The notes: generated by a model not told the origin, from the sequence alone. A DNA stretch of 64,000 nt from Dicyema japonicum (GCA_011109175.1 RDEW01000001.1:1987485-2051484); one strand, 5' to 3'. Positions 11,905 through 24,480 are shown, numbered from the stretch's first letter. Numbers and translations are program-made.

Positions 11905-12440
11905 TATTAATTTATTTTATTAACCCCGAAATTACGGAAAGAGGATAAAGTTATCGTCTAATTAAGTAATCTCGATGTTCATACCAGTCCTTTTCTCGCA
12001 GTTAGTTTAGGAGTCCTAGATTAATCTCCACAGTGGGAAAGGTTTCTTTTGATATCTTGGGCAGGCGTCCATATATAGTCTGATGTGCGATCTGAGGGGA
12101 TAGTTTTTGCCATTTTGAGGAAGTCCCGGCGACGTTCCTTAAGGTATTTCATGATTGGGGGACGATTAGTGTTCTCCGCAGTAACGAGGTAGACGTCTTT
12201 TTCGACTATTTCAATAGAATCCTGAGACATCGATTTTGTAAAACCTTCAGTTTGCTCTGAGCTTATATTGATAAAAGAGCAATCCATGCAGCACAGGCGT
12301 ACTCGATACTAGGTAGAACACATTGTTTGTATAATTCTTTTTTTGCTGAGGTAAAAGTCATTTCATGTGACATTTCTGATGATACATTCAGTCGATTCTT
12401 CAGGAAACAAAGACCCATCAGGTTTAGTAGATTTTGCACG
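11905..12440 (-). pseudogene. 3' end of a jockey/CR1-like LINE
   Basis: Minus-strand copy of the LINE end seen at 2.96-3.41 kb. It reads KRRLKYL-type sequence (MKYLKERRRDFLKMAKTIPS) and earlier a YKQ(C)VLPSIEYAC region near 12300-12340. The tail on the minus strand is GATTACTTAATTAGACGAT followed by CGGGGTTAATAAAATAA. There are frame changes; it is a fragment only. Confidence 0.7.
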
Positions 12441-12816
12441 GACCTTGTCGCCTCACTTGATTCTTCGCTTTTCGTTTAAAATAAAAATGAGTAAATTTTT
12501 AAATATTTATTTTATATTTTTAAATTTTTTTAAATTGCTATTATAATTGAAAAAAATGTAAATAGTAAACTGAACCAAGAAAACGAATTAGGATACTTTA
12601 AGCTTATGCAATATACAACTTTCATGTTGTTTTGTCTAAATAACATAATTACAGTAAAACACGATTCAGTATTATCTTCGCAATTATTTTTAGTAGTCTG
12701 TTACTTAATGTAGAAGTTTTACTATGCGTCGTAGGCTCTAGTCCATAGGACTAGATGAAATGTATCTCCACGCTTACCATAAAAAAAAACTTTTCTGCGT
12801 TTATCAGACGTGAGTA
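12441..12816. other. No recognised gene
   Basis: A+T-rich filler between a LINE end and a tandem duplication. Confidence 0.4.
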
Positions 12817-13098
12817 CTGAAAATCTCATTTCCGTTAAAACAGTAGATAACCATAATTAAAAACATCACCGTCACTCAAACTCAGTGAATGAAGTTGTCT
12901 TCCTCGTTGTTGGGCCGCTTTTAGTTGAACAAGTAGTTGTACCGATAGTTGACGAAGCTGAAAATCTCATTTCCGTTAAAACAGTAGATAACCATAATTA
13001 AAAACATCACCGTCACTCAAACTCAGTGAATGAAGTTGTCTTCCTCGTTGTTGGGCCGCTTTTAGTTGAACAAGTAGTTGTACCGATAGTTGACGAAG
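12817..13098. repeat. Exact tandem duplication, 141-bp unit
   Basis: 12817-12957 is repeated directly as 12958-13098, both beginning CTGAAAATCTCATTTCCG and ending GTTGACGAAG. I see no difference between copies. It may be a recent duplication or an assembly join artefact. Confidence 0.85.
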
Positions 13099-14289
13099 TG
13101 GTCCCTCATTTAAACTTTTTAGCATTCGAGTGATTTCTCGTTTCTGATGTCTCATGTATTGCAAAAAATCTAATTACACGAGCTTGTTTAGATTTTACTA
13201 AAAGTCGAAAGATTAACCCTCTTCACAGTTCGATGTACAAAAGATTCACTGAGCTGATGATTTATAACAAAACTCACTTTGTTTTCCAAATTTGTTCCTA
13301 TCCTTTGTTTTAAACAAAAAATACAATTCCATTCAAAATATCAAGTTCCACATAGAATTCCTATATCAAGGACTTTTTCATTGGGACACTCCTTCCTTTT
13401 GAAGTCGTCGAAATTGACACGAATATTCTACCGAATAATGTCTTTTAAATAATTTTGCTGAAATTTTAAAATACAACAAACTTTCTAAAATAATAAATTT
13501 AATCAAAATCTAAAACTTAAAGATAAAATTACATTGTTGTAAAGACTATGTCGCATCAAGGTTCCTTCAACTTTTATATTGAGCATTCACGCATTATAAA
13601 AACTTAAACGTGGAAATTCCACTGATTTTAAGTAACTACGAATAATCCCAGATCCCTCATCAATTGAGAGAACTGGTTGGAGGTATCTGATAACATGGAA
13701 TTAATCGATTTAGACGTCATTATTATTTTTACAAAGCGTAAGTTTTGTCACTGACCTTATCTCAGACAAAAGCAAGCAAAACTTTAAGTTTCTTACCTAA
13801 TTACCTTTCACAAACCCAGTGAGCCCGAGATTCCGTCAGATCAACTGAAAAGGGTTCAATTTTTTCTAATAGTAGATCGAACGTCAAGCTCTATACAGAA
13901 GAGCTCAATTTGAGGTCGTACAGTGGTTTTCCACAGTAGACATTAACAAAAATGTCGCTTGCTATGTAATTGTAGGCTGACATTAACAACTGTGCTCCCC
14001 ACTCGAGCACATCTCCAAGGGGAGAATGCGGGATAATATATATAATTTGATGTAGTTCTGGTTCGATTTTGAGATTAGTGCAAAAATCAATTGGAGAAAA
14101 ACATCAAGGCATTCCTCGAAATAAACGAAAACATTTTAAAGTCAGCCTTCAGTCTGACGGACCACGAGAGAGAAATAGTGAATGCATAAACGTTAAACGT
14201 ACCTGGAAGATGCAGAACGAGGTGGCAAGATTGCGGTCTCTATAGGAGAGGTATGAGAATAAAGTCAAATGTTCTAAAAATACACCGAT
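13099..14289. other. No recognised gene
   Basis: Contains a 62-residue minus-strand frame (13164-12976) that runs through the duplication above and is not recognisable. Otherwise A+T-rich with no supported feature. Confidence 0.4.
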
Positions 14290-15060
14290 AGTGTATGCCT
14301 CTGGTTAGTTTCAGGCTAGGCGGTTGGTTTAGCTTTTGAGCTTCGCTAAACAGCGACTTGTGGAAAATACCCCTCTCTGTGTGGAAGAGGCAGAGGTGAA
14401 CCGTTCTCTGGATGAGATCAGGTCAGTTTTTGAGCGGACTGTGACTGAGGACTGGTTTTATAAATTAGTTACACAATGTGTCAACTCAAAATTTACCGAT
14501 TATTTCGAAGTGTTCGAAATTATTTCTGATGATAAATTGGAATCAAAGATAATGTTTCAAGGGGCGAAAAAGCAAGCCTTTAATATCAATACATAAACAG
14601 TCATTATTAAAACAAACTATTTGTTTCGTGGATTGATGTAAAGAAGGCGTAAGGCTCTGTGGACTATGGTGTTCTCTGCCATGCTTTAATTGTTCAGGCC
14701 TCCAATTGTTGATTGGAAGGTTTGTGAAAAGCCTTATGAACAAATTGAAATTTACTCTAAATTTCAAAAGAGATAGTATTGGGATGGTTAAATTATATCG
14801 TTGTATATTGCGAAGAGATTCGTTGTTTCTGCAGCTTTTTGTGTTAGTCATTGGTTTTTTGCGGAAGTCTAAACAATAAATTTCCAGAAAAGCCTTATGA
14901 ACAAATTGAAATTTACTCTAAATTTCAAAAGAGATAGTATTGGGATGGTTAAATTATATCGTTGTATATTGCGAAGAGATTCGTTGTTTCTGCAGCTTTT
15001 TGTGTTAGTCATTGGTTTTTTGCGGAAGTCTAAACAATAAATTTCCAAAATTATCTATGT
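14290..15060 (+). pseudogene. Reverse transcriptase fragment of an RLE-type LINE (R4/Dong-like)
   Basis: An open frame at 14336-14596 and its continuation in other frames carry reverse-transcriptase landmarks of the R4/Dong-type non-LTR elements: KLVTQCVNSKFTDYFEVFEI, a degenerate GSKxxxQGAKEQA, then near 14630 WIDVKKA, and near 14740 a KLKFTLNFKRDSIGMVKLYR-like thumb. The piece resembles the minus-strand copy at 61.2-60.9 kb (MGARKRCQGAKEH, WIDVKKAFDSVDHNFL). It has numerous stops and an internal 161-bp duplication. Clade placement is tentative. Confidence 0.65.
14726..15047. repeat. Exact tandem duplication, 161-bp unit, inside a LINE
   Basis: 14726-14886 and 14887-15047 are the same sequence, starting GAAAAGCCTTATGAACAAAT and ending AATAAATTTCCA. 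No differences seen. Confidence 0.85.
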
Positions 15061-16110
15061 CCCAAAGAAATTTATCATTGATGACGTATACAACCAATCT
15101 CTTACTTTTTATTGATGGTTTGAAAATATTTATTGCAAGATCACAACGATGAGGATAATAAATGGGATCTATGAGTAGCTCAATGTTGTTGGGCTTACAA
15201 GGAGTTCTGAGAAGTCTGCCTCTTGTGAAGGATGTAAAATCTCCGGATGGAAATACCTCGAGTTTAAAAGATCATGCAGCTGCATCATGAAGCAGGATGT
15301 TTTGAGAACAATTACAGAAAACGTGAGATTGTTACTTAATGCTGAAATCCATTTAAAGCAATCAAAGAGCATGCCCTGTCCCTTTATAATTACCACATTG
15401 GCTTAATTGAACCGATCGACTCTATTGATGTTGTAATGGTATTTTACCTGAATATTGTATTTATTTTTGTTAAACTTGGGAGAGGTGTTTATTTCAATTT
15501 TTCATAAAATTGATGTATGTTGTTTCAATGTCTGGTGATTTGATAAGAAAGTCCAGAATTTGTCTAGAAAAAATGGAATCCTGCGGGTCTTTAAAAATAA
15601 GAAAACATACATGACAACATTTGCAAGATTCCTTGCTTTCAAAAACATGATGGACAACCCAAGTAAGCTTTAGCGCGATCAAGGAATATGAAAAATCTTC
15701 TACGGATAGTTTTAAAAAGTCAATTTATCCAATACTTATAATTGTTGCGAATAAGAAAATATTGATGTATTTGGATCTTCTGAGTGGTCTGTGGAAACAA
15801 TATATTTTCTTCTTCAAGGAGGTGCATATATTTGAACGAAACAGAATGTACGACATCAAGAAGTCAGAGACTGAAGACACATTCTGTCAATTTCATAATC
15901 TATTTTCTGAGTCGATATCCCGGTGGACACATCCATAAAGACAGATACTCATGTCAGGTTCAATAGAACTCGCGTTTAGGTGGTGAATAAAATTATACTT
16001 TTTGAAATTACTTCTCAAGAACAGCTCTTGACTTTTTACTAGAGTGACATCATGTGATCTACATGTCAGGTAACGCCCGTGCCAAACTGGCACTAAAAAG
16101 GATTATTTGT
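15061..16110 (+). pseudogene. Probable downstream remnant of the same RLE-type LINE
   Basis: Plus-strand reading with many frame changes gives fragments such as AEIHLKQSKSMPCP, NRSTLLML and KDRYSCQVQ that fit the region after the reverse transcriptase in R4-like elements, but no catalytic motif survives. Minus-strand open frames here are shadows. Low confidence beyond the contiguous LINE at 14.3-15.06 kb. Confidence 0.35.
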
Positions 16111-18199
16111 TCTCTCCCACTCCAATCATTAAATTTCCTAAACTCAAGAAATGTATGTCTTTTAACTATTATGGTGGTTCACATGGACTCTTGGACGTCA
16201 TTACCTATTTCTCTAATCACGTAAAAAGATGCATCATGTAGAACCGTTCTGGGAACGTTAATATATAAGAACGACAATAATGTTTAATCATTTGAGTTAA
16301 CTCCTCAACTTTTTTTAAATTAAATCGATATTATTATTGAGCATATGAATTGGAGAGTAGAGTCTTAAAGGGATCAATTATGAGAAATCTATTATTTAAC
16401 GTTCTAATGGCCAGTTTCCTGTTTCAGATGTCATCAAGTATGAAATCTCTGATATAAGTAAACTACTACAACTGTCTGATCTGACGAGATTGGGTGTGAC
16501 TTCGGAGAAAAGAAACGATGTAAATGTGAAAGAAATTTGAGTCTCGTTTGGTCTCCAATTGAAAAGTTCAGAAAAAAATCTAATGCAAGATTCTTCAGCG
16601 GAAATGGAGAGGGAATCAGCAAAGCTCCCTATGTGGAATCGATAGTTTGGAATGCCTGAAGTTTCTCGGAACAGCATTTGAAAAACTGAAACTTCTTAAT
16701 AAAACTTTAAACTCAGAAAGAAAATTGCACACCAGACTCGAAACGGATATTTTCATTTTTTAATTACGGTCATTCTATCACTTCTCTATGGACTTGAAGA
16801 GTGCTATTACACTGCATACAAGGAGTGTTTTATCTTCCTTCTTGAAAACCGAGGATAACAGGGATCAAGATTGTCACAAGCGGCTTACGAGACTTTATAT
16901 GATGACGAAGATTTTCTATTAGTGTCGATAAGAGAAGTAACAGAGAAAAAAATGGCAAACTACGGATAGGGGATGTCATCATTGACTCGTATGTCCAAAC
17001 GGAATGAACCATAGAGGGGTTAAGGTCGCAGTAGGAGAGTCCAAGCTATTGCAGGACTTGTGGTAAGAAACCTAAAAATAATACATTCTTTACATTTCTT
17101 TAATAATAAAATTTGCTAAAGTTAAAAGAAGGTTCAAGCTCATGAACGTTCCTGACTAAGTAGAAATCGCACAACCTCGACCTGTTGATATGACTTCATT
17201 GACAGAAATCCACTGTTTTCTCTAGTGGTTTCATTTTAATGACGTGGTCCCCCACAATGTCGTCTACTGTATAAAAATCCTTAGATATGCCTGGTATAAA
17301 ACATAATATCCAATTGTCGTTGCGATGAGGTGATGCACATAAAATTAAGGGACGAGTATGCATCTTGGATTCCAGCTCATTCGCATGCTATTTCAGCACG
17401 CCAAATTGAGAATCTTAAACTTATCACTGATACGTGGGCCAAGACGCACCTCTTTTAGCAGAATTTAAGAGACGTGGATTTCTTTCTTAATTTACGCGTT
17501 TCGACAGATTCTTGATATAATAGGATTCTACATCACAGAGGGCATAGAAACCTTAGTCAATATTCCTGATTGCTGATTTGTCAAGGAGAAAGGAAGAATT
17601 GAGTGAGAAGTTTGTTAGATGGACAATTTTCATTCTTAGAGAATTTATGCTATCGTAAATAACTCCTGTGGGTCTTTTTGTTTCTACGGCAGCTGGTTCA
17701 ATGTAAACTCTCTAGCAACACATTCGTGAATTCAAATTATTCTGCACATTGAACTTTTGTTATAAGTACAAACAGAATTCATATAATGTTCCCACGGGTT
17801 ATGTACGGCATATTTGTTTTTTTTATTCGAGTTATTGTGCCAATGCTGGTTTCATATTTCCGAAAAAGTACTTTGTGTGAATGATTTTTTAGGAGTAGTC
17901 GAGCAATTTCAACTTATTTTTTCCGTAACTAAGACTCATAATAATTTATGAGGAGTTTTTTCTACTAAAAATAATTAATTTTTTAACGACTAGAAATAAA
18001 AAATAGTAATAAATTCAGTTCCATGTCGAAGTTTTCGATATTTTTGGCAGAGATCCGAAAAAGTGTTCCAAAAACTGAAGTGTTCCAGCCCCGAGGTCCG
18101 TTTCAAATCGACGACAGACTATATTTAATAATAATTAAATAAAAAAATTAATTAATAATTTAAATAAAATAAAATTTGACCTAATAAAAATTAGAATAA
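16111..18199. other. No recognised gene
   Basis: About 2.1 kb without a supported feature. Open frames of 60-93 residues on the minus strand (16677-16396, 17012-16830) match nothing I recognise. The last 80 bp are the 5' flank of the paralogue at 18200 and resemble the flank at 5.88-5.95 kb. Confidence 0.45.
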
Positions 18200-19053
18200 A
18201 TGAACAGAATTATTCATTTTGTCATATTTATTCTGTTAAGCAAAATCGTCAAAATAAAATGCAGAGAGACGAGATATATCTTAATTGATTCATATATAAT
18301 TTATAAGAATCCTTCTAAAGTATATATTTCGATAACTTTAGCAATATCCTTTATTTCAGTTAACTGAGGATCTAACATTAGATGGCATTAATGGTAAGTA
18401 TATTTTTTCTGATAAACATATAAGTTTTAAATTTATTCTACACTTTTACAATGAGTTTTATACTATTGACTTAATAACAGAAATTGTTTATGGTATGTTT
18501 TTCGTTGTACTTTAGGAGGTAAGCGTTATACTAATATCACAACGATTTCTAAAACTAAATATGGGGAATACTACCGATGTGGTTATGCTTATATTAGTTT
18601 TTCGAATAATATATCTGTTACATTTTATTCAATCAAATTGCAATATCACGATAAAAGTCATTTGTATCATTTTACTGGAAAAGGTTTTTATTAAAATTTA
18701 TCTAGCTAACGACTGTAACCCAAAAAATGACCCAGATACGCAGATTTGGTTTTTATTTAACAAAAATAGAATCGGAGCAGTAATAAGTGGAATTATCAAA
18801 ATATTATATATTGACAATAACGAAACTGTACACGTTTGCATTGATTCTTAGATAACAGACGAGCATTTCAATTATAATCACGGTAATTTTTCAACAAGTG
18901 TTGTTAATGGAATCCATAAATATCTTTTGATTGGTGCAAATTCTAAAATATTTATTACGGTGGAAAAACTAGATAAAAAATATATTATTTATAACTTTTA
19001 TGTTTGTGTTGGACATAAAAAATCTAAATGTGTTTTACTTGAAAAGCAATTTC
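18200..19053 (+). pseudogene. 3'-truncated paralogue of the Ig-like membrane protein
   Basis: Same gene family as 4553-5870 (-), in the opposite orientation. Exons 18200-18319, 18342-18492, 18516-18683, 18706-18827 and 18852 to about 19053 are separated by introns of 22, 23, 22 and 24 bp at equivalent positions. All five exons read through: signal peptide (FVIFILLSKIV), first G-x-Y-x-C motif (YGEYYRCGY), the NDCNPKNDP block and the FYVCVGHKKSKCVLLEKQF strand. It then breaks off into repeat X, losing the second G-x-Y-x-C, the stalk and the transmembrane helix. As it stands it would end within X, so it is probably a pseudogene or encodes a secreted form. Exon 2 differs greatly from the other copy while introns 1, 3 and 4 are nearly identical. 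Confidence 0.8.
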
Positions 19054-19065
19054 GTTTCTCTCGTT

Positions 19066-19790
19066 TCTCTACTCATAAAAGTGTACTCTTCATTAGAAAA
19101 CTAGAATTTGACAAAGAAGAAAATGAGACAAAGAAGCAACTAATAAAATACTTTTGAAAGAAACGTTGAGAAGAGAATTGCCAAATTTAAAGAGAATTGT
19201 GCCTTTATGAGTTGACCAAGAATCAGTCAAAGTGAGAAAATGAGAATACTCTTGATGTTTTATGCTCGTTGAATTCACGAAATCAAAGAAGAGTGAATTG
19301 AGAAGAATTTCTGACCTAATTTAATACAAAATCAAGATCATGGAGAAAGAAAGTTTCAGCCGGCTTAATTATATGGTGTTTATTTGCAGGATCCTCACGC
19401 CAAAGGTAATTCTCCGTCAGAAAGCTTTCAAAGGATCGAACCTCTCTCTCTCTAAGTGTCCGAGATTGTCTGTGTCGGATTCACATGGTTTTGGGAGTTG
19501 TAGGTGAACTCTTCGGAGTCTACAATAGGTTTCGTTAGAAGAATGTGTGGACCTTCTTCTCAACTAATGACATAAGTGAATTCTCTTCGTTCCACCTCCT
19601 ACGGGGTATGTGTAGCGTTAATGGGGGATAAAATATTCGTACCCATTTCTTAGAGTCGTACGAATAAAATGTCCTTTCAATGCACTGACATAGACAGTCC
19701 GCGACAAATATAATGGGAAATTTTGGGATCCAGATCAGAAGTCTTTCAGTTTGAGATCAATTCAAGTATCCCTGATGATCCAGTGTAACA
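19066..19790 (+). repeat. Dispersed repeat X
   Basis: Plus-strand partner of 1805-2497. It begins directly where the truncated membrane-protein paralogue breaks off. Decayed frames only. Confidence 0.7.
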
Positions 19791-20548
19791 TGTTCAGAAG
19801 GATTGGGCTTTTGTAGTTCGGGCTTTGTAGTTTGGGCTTTTATAGATTGGGCTTTTATAGTTCATTAAAGGTTGTCTCTACTGGTCAGGTTGGATAAACT
19901 CACCCCTTATAGGACGTGGCCGTTTGATTTTGAGCATAAGTTATTCTGCATCGCTCAATATGTTTTTTTTCAAGAAATTCGGCTCTGAAACAATACTCCT
20001 CATTAAGAAGAGAAAAAGTTTGAGCTTAAGTTATTCTGCATCGCTCAATATGTTTATTTTTCAAGAAATTCGGCTCTGAAACAATACTCCTCATTAAGAA
20101 GAGAAAAAGATTAAAGAGTATAAACCACAACCCCTACTATAAGTTTTGGAGAATGTATAAATGGCCGGACAAGCAGTTCCATTGACTGAACATNTTGAGA
20201 TCAATTCAAGTATCCCTGATGATCCAGTGTAACATGTTCAGAAGGATTGGGCTTTTGTAGTTCGGGCTTTGTAGTTCGGGCTTTTATAGATTGGGCTTTT
20301 GTAGTTCATTAAAGGTTGTCTCTACTGGTCAGGTTGGATAAACTCACCCCTTATAGGACGTGGCCGTTTGACTTTGAGCTTAAGTTATTCTGCAGCGCTC
20401 AATATGTTTATTTTTCAAGAAATTCGGCTCTGAAACAATACTCCTCATTAAGAAGAGAAAAAGATTAAAGAGTATAAACCACAACCCTTACTATAAGTTT
20501 TGGAGAATGTATAAATGGCCGGACAAGCAGTTCCATAGACTGAACATG
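19751..20548. other. Duplicated block around an N: probable unmerged contig ends
   Basis: 19751-20193 and 20195-20548 share start (TTGAGATCAATTCAAGTATC) and end (GTTCCAT(T/A)GACTGAACAT) with few differences; the first copy also holds an extra internal repeat of an 86-bp piece near 19931-20106. A single N at 20194 separates them. The arrangement is best explained by two overlapping contigs placed end to end. An unrelated single N sits at 20703. Confidence 0.8.
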
Positions 20549-21316
20549 TGTTATCTACGACCAATTTTATAAAGAAAACGTTATACCAGGAAGATAATAT
20601 CTACATAGAGAAGTTGAAGCATTCAGGTCCACACAATTGAGTCAATAACCCAATTTTAAGCCACTCGATATGCAAATACAAAATTCCATGAATATGGAAG
20701 AANGAGGTAATATATCTATATCCAAAAGGTATGAGGAAAACTAGTGAATATGTAGTAACCAATAATCACCGTTCTCAAGTCAAAAATGACTCATTTCAAC
20801 TCCAAGAAGCGAGCTAATAAAGCTAATAGAATTTTGGAAGGAGTTAAGTCTAATAGTGTTGGATTTTAAAGAAAATGTGACACCTAGGTAGTAACTAGTT
20901 AGTAAAATGTTTTCAATTTTTTATTTTTATCCTTGATTATTAAAATAAAGATATTCAAAAGAGTTGGTTAGTTACAATTTTGTGAAACCAGTCTGTTGGG
21001 AACCACTGGATTAGATTACACATTTGTTAATTTTTGGCCCAAGAAAGTCAAGAAATTTACTGCCATCAATTATAGTCTGTGGTTTTAGGTCAAGAGTATA
21101 AAAGCACGCCCTGAATTCTCAAGTGATGTTAAGAGCAGTACCTATCAGTTTTTTCTACCTTCTTTGTTCTCTTAGTGTAGTCTGGACAATAGTGTATGCC
21201 GGAATTCTTTTGAAGATCTACTAGAGTCTTCTAACCTGCATCACCTGTTTGTTGTCTGAGGCGTCGTCCCAGAGATGTGCCTTGCTCAACGCCAGTCCTA
21301 ATTGAGTTTTGTGTCC
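20549..21316. other. No recognised gene; possible hAT end
   Basis: No supported frame. GGGAACCACTGG near 20999-21010 resembles the terminal bases of hAT elements (CAGTGGTTCCC in reverse complement), but no partner end was found. Confidence 0.35.
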
Positions 21317-21641
21317 TTTCGGGATGATGAATTTTCCGTATAGGGATCTTTTTACGACTGAGATAAAAATCAGAGTTCTGCACTCGTGTCGATGCGGAGA
21401 TCAGATCGACTTTTTTAACCTACAACTTCAGCAGGAAATTCTGAAAGACATATAGCCTTGAACGAAGTTGCTAGGCTANTTTCGGGATGATGAATTCTCC
21501 GTATTGGGATCTTATTACGACTGAGATAAAAATCAGAGTTCTGCACTCGTGTCGATGCGGAGATCAGATCGACTTTTTTAACCTACAACTTCAGCAGGAA
21601 ATTCTGAAAGACATATAGCCTTGAACGAAGTAGCTAGGCTA
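21317..21641. other. Duplicated block around an N: probable unmerged contig ends
   Basis: 21317-21478 and 21480-21641 are near-identical 162-bp copies (TTTCGGGATGATGAATT start) flanking the N at 21479. Confidence 0.85.
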
Positions 21642-21939
21642 GGCCGCCAGACAGACACCCGTCCATTGTCGAACGAGTAGGTCTTTGCAGGCGTGTTGGG
21701 AAATGACCAGATGGGATGACCATCTTCTCATTTGAAGCCGGGAAACCTTTTGTCTGTGTGAGTTAATAAAACGTTAGTTCGGATAACTTTAGATTAAGGG
21801 GGCTAAATTTAGGTAATCTGTCGAATATATGACGGTTTTCGAATAAAACAGTAACCCAAAATTAGTTGGTTACACCAACCTCAAGAACGTGAGAAAGTCG
21901 ATTGTCATTAAGTGTTAAGCTGAGAGTGCTGCCTCAAAT
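21642..21939. other. No recognised gene
   Basis: No supported feature. Confidence 0.4.
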
Positions 21940-22130
21940 CTCTTAATTTAATTTTAATTTATTAACCCCTGATACACCGAGAAAAAAGTTAATGTAAACA
22001 ACTAATTAAATGTATCAGTTTCCACTTCTACAGACAGAGTCCATCCGAAATCAGCATAAAGGGTAAGACGTCCATGGTTGCAGTTGTGAAAACCCTTCCA
22101 GTGGAGTGAGGGGTGGGGGGGTAAGTCATT
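21940..22130 (-). mobile_element. SINE-like repeat copy
   Basis: On the minus strand this reads CCACTCCACTGGAAGGG-type sequence, then GGATGGACTCTGT, GAAGTGGAAACTGATACA and an A+T-rich end, closely matching 48520-48690 (-). The final part (TTAGTTGTTT...GGGGTTAATAAATTAAA) resembles the tail of the jockey-like LINEs in this window, as expected for a SINE using that LINE's machinery. Confidence 0.6.
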
Positions 22131-22840
22131 GGTGATCTTTTTAGGACAAATAGGATTAAAATTATCCTAAAATGTGATATAATTATATTAATTATTTTTT
22201 TTAATTTTGTTAGTATCTTTCATTTTTTTAAATTACACGTTATAAATTGTTTTTGTGTACATGCAGTTTAGGCATAACAGCAGGTTTTTAATTTCTCAAT
22301 TATTAAAACTATTAAACTCAGAGGTAAAATAAGGAATGAATTTAAAAGCAATTTCCAAAAACTAATACATAGTTACAAGAACACCTAAAGGAGATTTATT
22401 CCGCTAAAGTGTTTCAAGATAGTAAAATCATCTAACAATACTACACCGATCTACATTTTAATGGATAAGAAATCAGACTGAATGCTACAAGTATAGAGAC
22501 CACTCAACTTTTACTTTCTTAAAATTACGAAGAAAACTTGATATTTTTTTGATTTTATCATTTTTAAAATCAATATTTAACTACACAAATTAGGGAATTT
22601 TTAAATTACCATGTCCCTTTAATTTATATTATTGAACTATAAAAAAATTTTATTTAATTATAGATGAATGTTACATTAACGGGATAGTAATTTTAAATAT
22701 AATTGTCGGAACAATTTGTAATGCAGAAAAATTTCAATGAAAACAATATTGAAAAAATATTTCATGCTAAATTTTAATTTTCTAACAATGGATAGTTTTG
22801 TTTATTTACATGTAAATTCTCATAAAATGATTTCTTAGAT
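22131..22840. other. No recognised gene
   Basis: Very A+T-rich; short peptide-like stretches but nothing I can assign. Confidence 0.4.
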
Positions 22841-23139
22841 TGGTTATTTTTGAGAATAATTTATTTATTTTTATTTTTTTTATTTAATACCTAAGAGCAT
22901 AGTAAAACCAAAACTAACTATCGCGATATCCCGATGTGCTCCGCCAAATTCCTCAATTCTTTCCCGGAGCTCCTCCCTCGTACCCACACNTGGTTATTTT
23001 TAAGAATAATTTATTTATTTTTATTTTTTTTATTTAATACCTAAGAGCATAGTAAAACCAAAACTAACTATCGCGATATCCCGATGTGCTCCGCCAAATT
23101 CCTCAATTTTTTCCCGGAGCTCTTCCCTCGTACCCAGAC
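22841..23139. other. Duplicated block around an N: probable unmerged contig ends
   Basis: 22841-22989 and 22991-23139 (149 bp each, start TGGTTATTTTT) flank the N at 22990. They contain the end of the minus-strand LINE that continues to 24.48 kb. Confidence 0.85.
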
Positions 23140-24480
23140 AGGGCACCTCCCCGCATGCCGGAGTTTTGTTTAATGAGGGCCTCCAGAGTTGTCGATCCGA
23201 TTCTGTGTCTTCCACAAGACCACAGCTTAGTCATTCTGAAAGTCTTCTTTTGAACGTCCTCAATCTTAATAGTGTTCGTCCATGATAATGAAGGTCCCCA
23301 CGAAGCACACGCGTACGAGAACATGGATCGATGTATTGCTTGTAAATGTTCACAAAACTGGGTGGTTACCTGACTTCCATATTCCAGATAAAAATTTTAA
23401 TACATTTATCGTCTTCTCGCACTTCAGAACAATGTTTGCCAAGTGTGGTTACAAACATAGGTGTGTATCTAGTATCACTCTCANGCGTACGAGAACATGG
23501 ATCGATGTATTGCTTGTAAATGTTCACAAAACTGGGTGGTTACCTGACTTCCATATTCCAGATAAAAATTTTAATACATTTATCGTCTTCTCGCACTTCA
23601 GAACAATGTTTGCCAAGTGTGGTGACAAACATAGGTGTGTATCTAGTATCACTCCCAGGATCTTCTGACATTTGGTGAAGGGGATTTTAATTTAGTCCGA
23701 TTTTAACTTGGTAGTCATCTTCAACAATTTTTTGTCCGAAGTAAACATAGACGTGACCTACTTTCTGGAATTTATGGTGAGTTGGTTCTTCATTACCCAG
23801 GCGTTGAGTCGATCCAGGTTAATTTGTAATTTTTCTGTAGCATTATGGATATCCCGATCACGCTAGGCCAAAACAATGAGTAGAACATCATTATTGGATT
23901 CCGGTGTCCGGAGGTCTGCCAGGTATAAATTGAATAAGCCGTGGGATAAAAGAGATCCTTGGGGGATACCGTTTGGGAGAAGACGTGAGACTGATATCAG
24001 TCCTCCGAGGCATACACGTCCCCTTCGTCCACTTAAAGAATTTGTTATCCAAAGTTTAAGCTTTCGCGGGATTTCGAACTGGAAAATTTTTTTTGATAAT
24101 ATTTTTCTCGAAATAGAATCAAAGGCCTTGTTAATATTAATGGAACATAAGACTGTTTTCAAATGCTTTGGTTTGTTTGAAAAATCATCTCTAATGAAGT
24201 TGGTTAATTTCTGTAGGTACATTGATGTAGAACAATCGTTCTTGAATCCGTGCTGAAAATCTTTTTCTGGTAAGAAAGCCTTGATTCTTCCAAGCCCAAG
24301 ACTTTCCAGGATTTTCGTTATGGAACATAACAATGACACAGGTCTCAATGATGCTGGATCTTCCTTAGGTTTCACAGTTTTCAGTATAGGTCGGATATTG
24401 GCTAGCTTACATAACAATGGTATTACATTACAATTAATGGAATAGTTATACACCGAAGATAGAAAACCTTCTTCAGAAAA
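22900..24480 (-). pseudogene. Jockey/CR1-like LINE, reverse transcriptase part
   Basis: The frame at 24453-23863 gives the polymerase fingers and palm: ASLRPVSLLCSITKILE, FQHGFKNDCSTSMYL, INKAFDSISRKIL, LSGRRGRVCLGG, NGIPQGSLLS and the site of the YADD box, which is damaged (LLIVLA then stop). After a frame change the connection and C-terminal part follow (INLDRLNAWVMKNQLTIN, then FSYACASWGPSLSW near 23.3 kb). Two N-flanked duplications fall in it. It belongs to the same family as 35.1-37.1 and 43.75-44.8 kb and is not functional. Confidence 0.85.
23311..23657. other. Duplicated block around an N: probable unmerged contig ends
   Basis: 23311-23483 and 23485-23657 (start GCGTACGAGAACATGGATCG) flank the N at 23484 and differ at very few bases. 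Confidence 0.85.

Noticed and set aside
18561-18851. A similar 96-residue plus-strand hydrophobic ORF
   Set aside because: Same explanation: wrong frame across introns of the paralogue.
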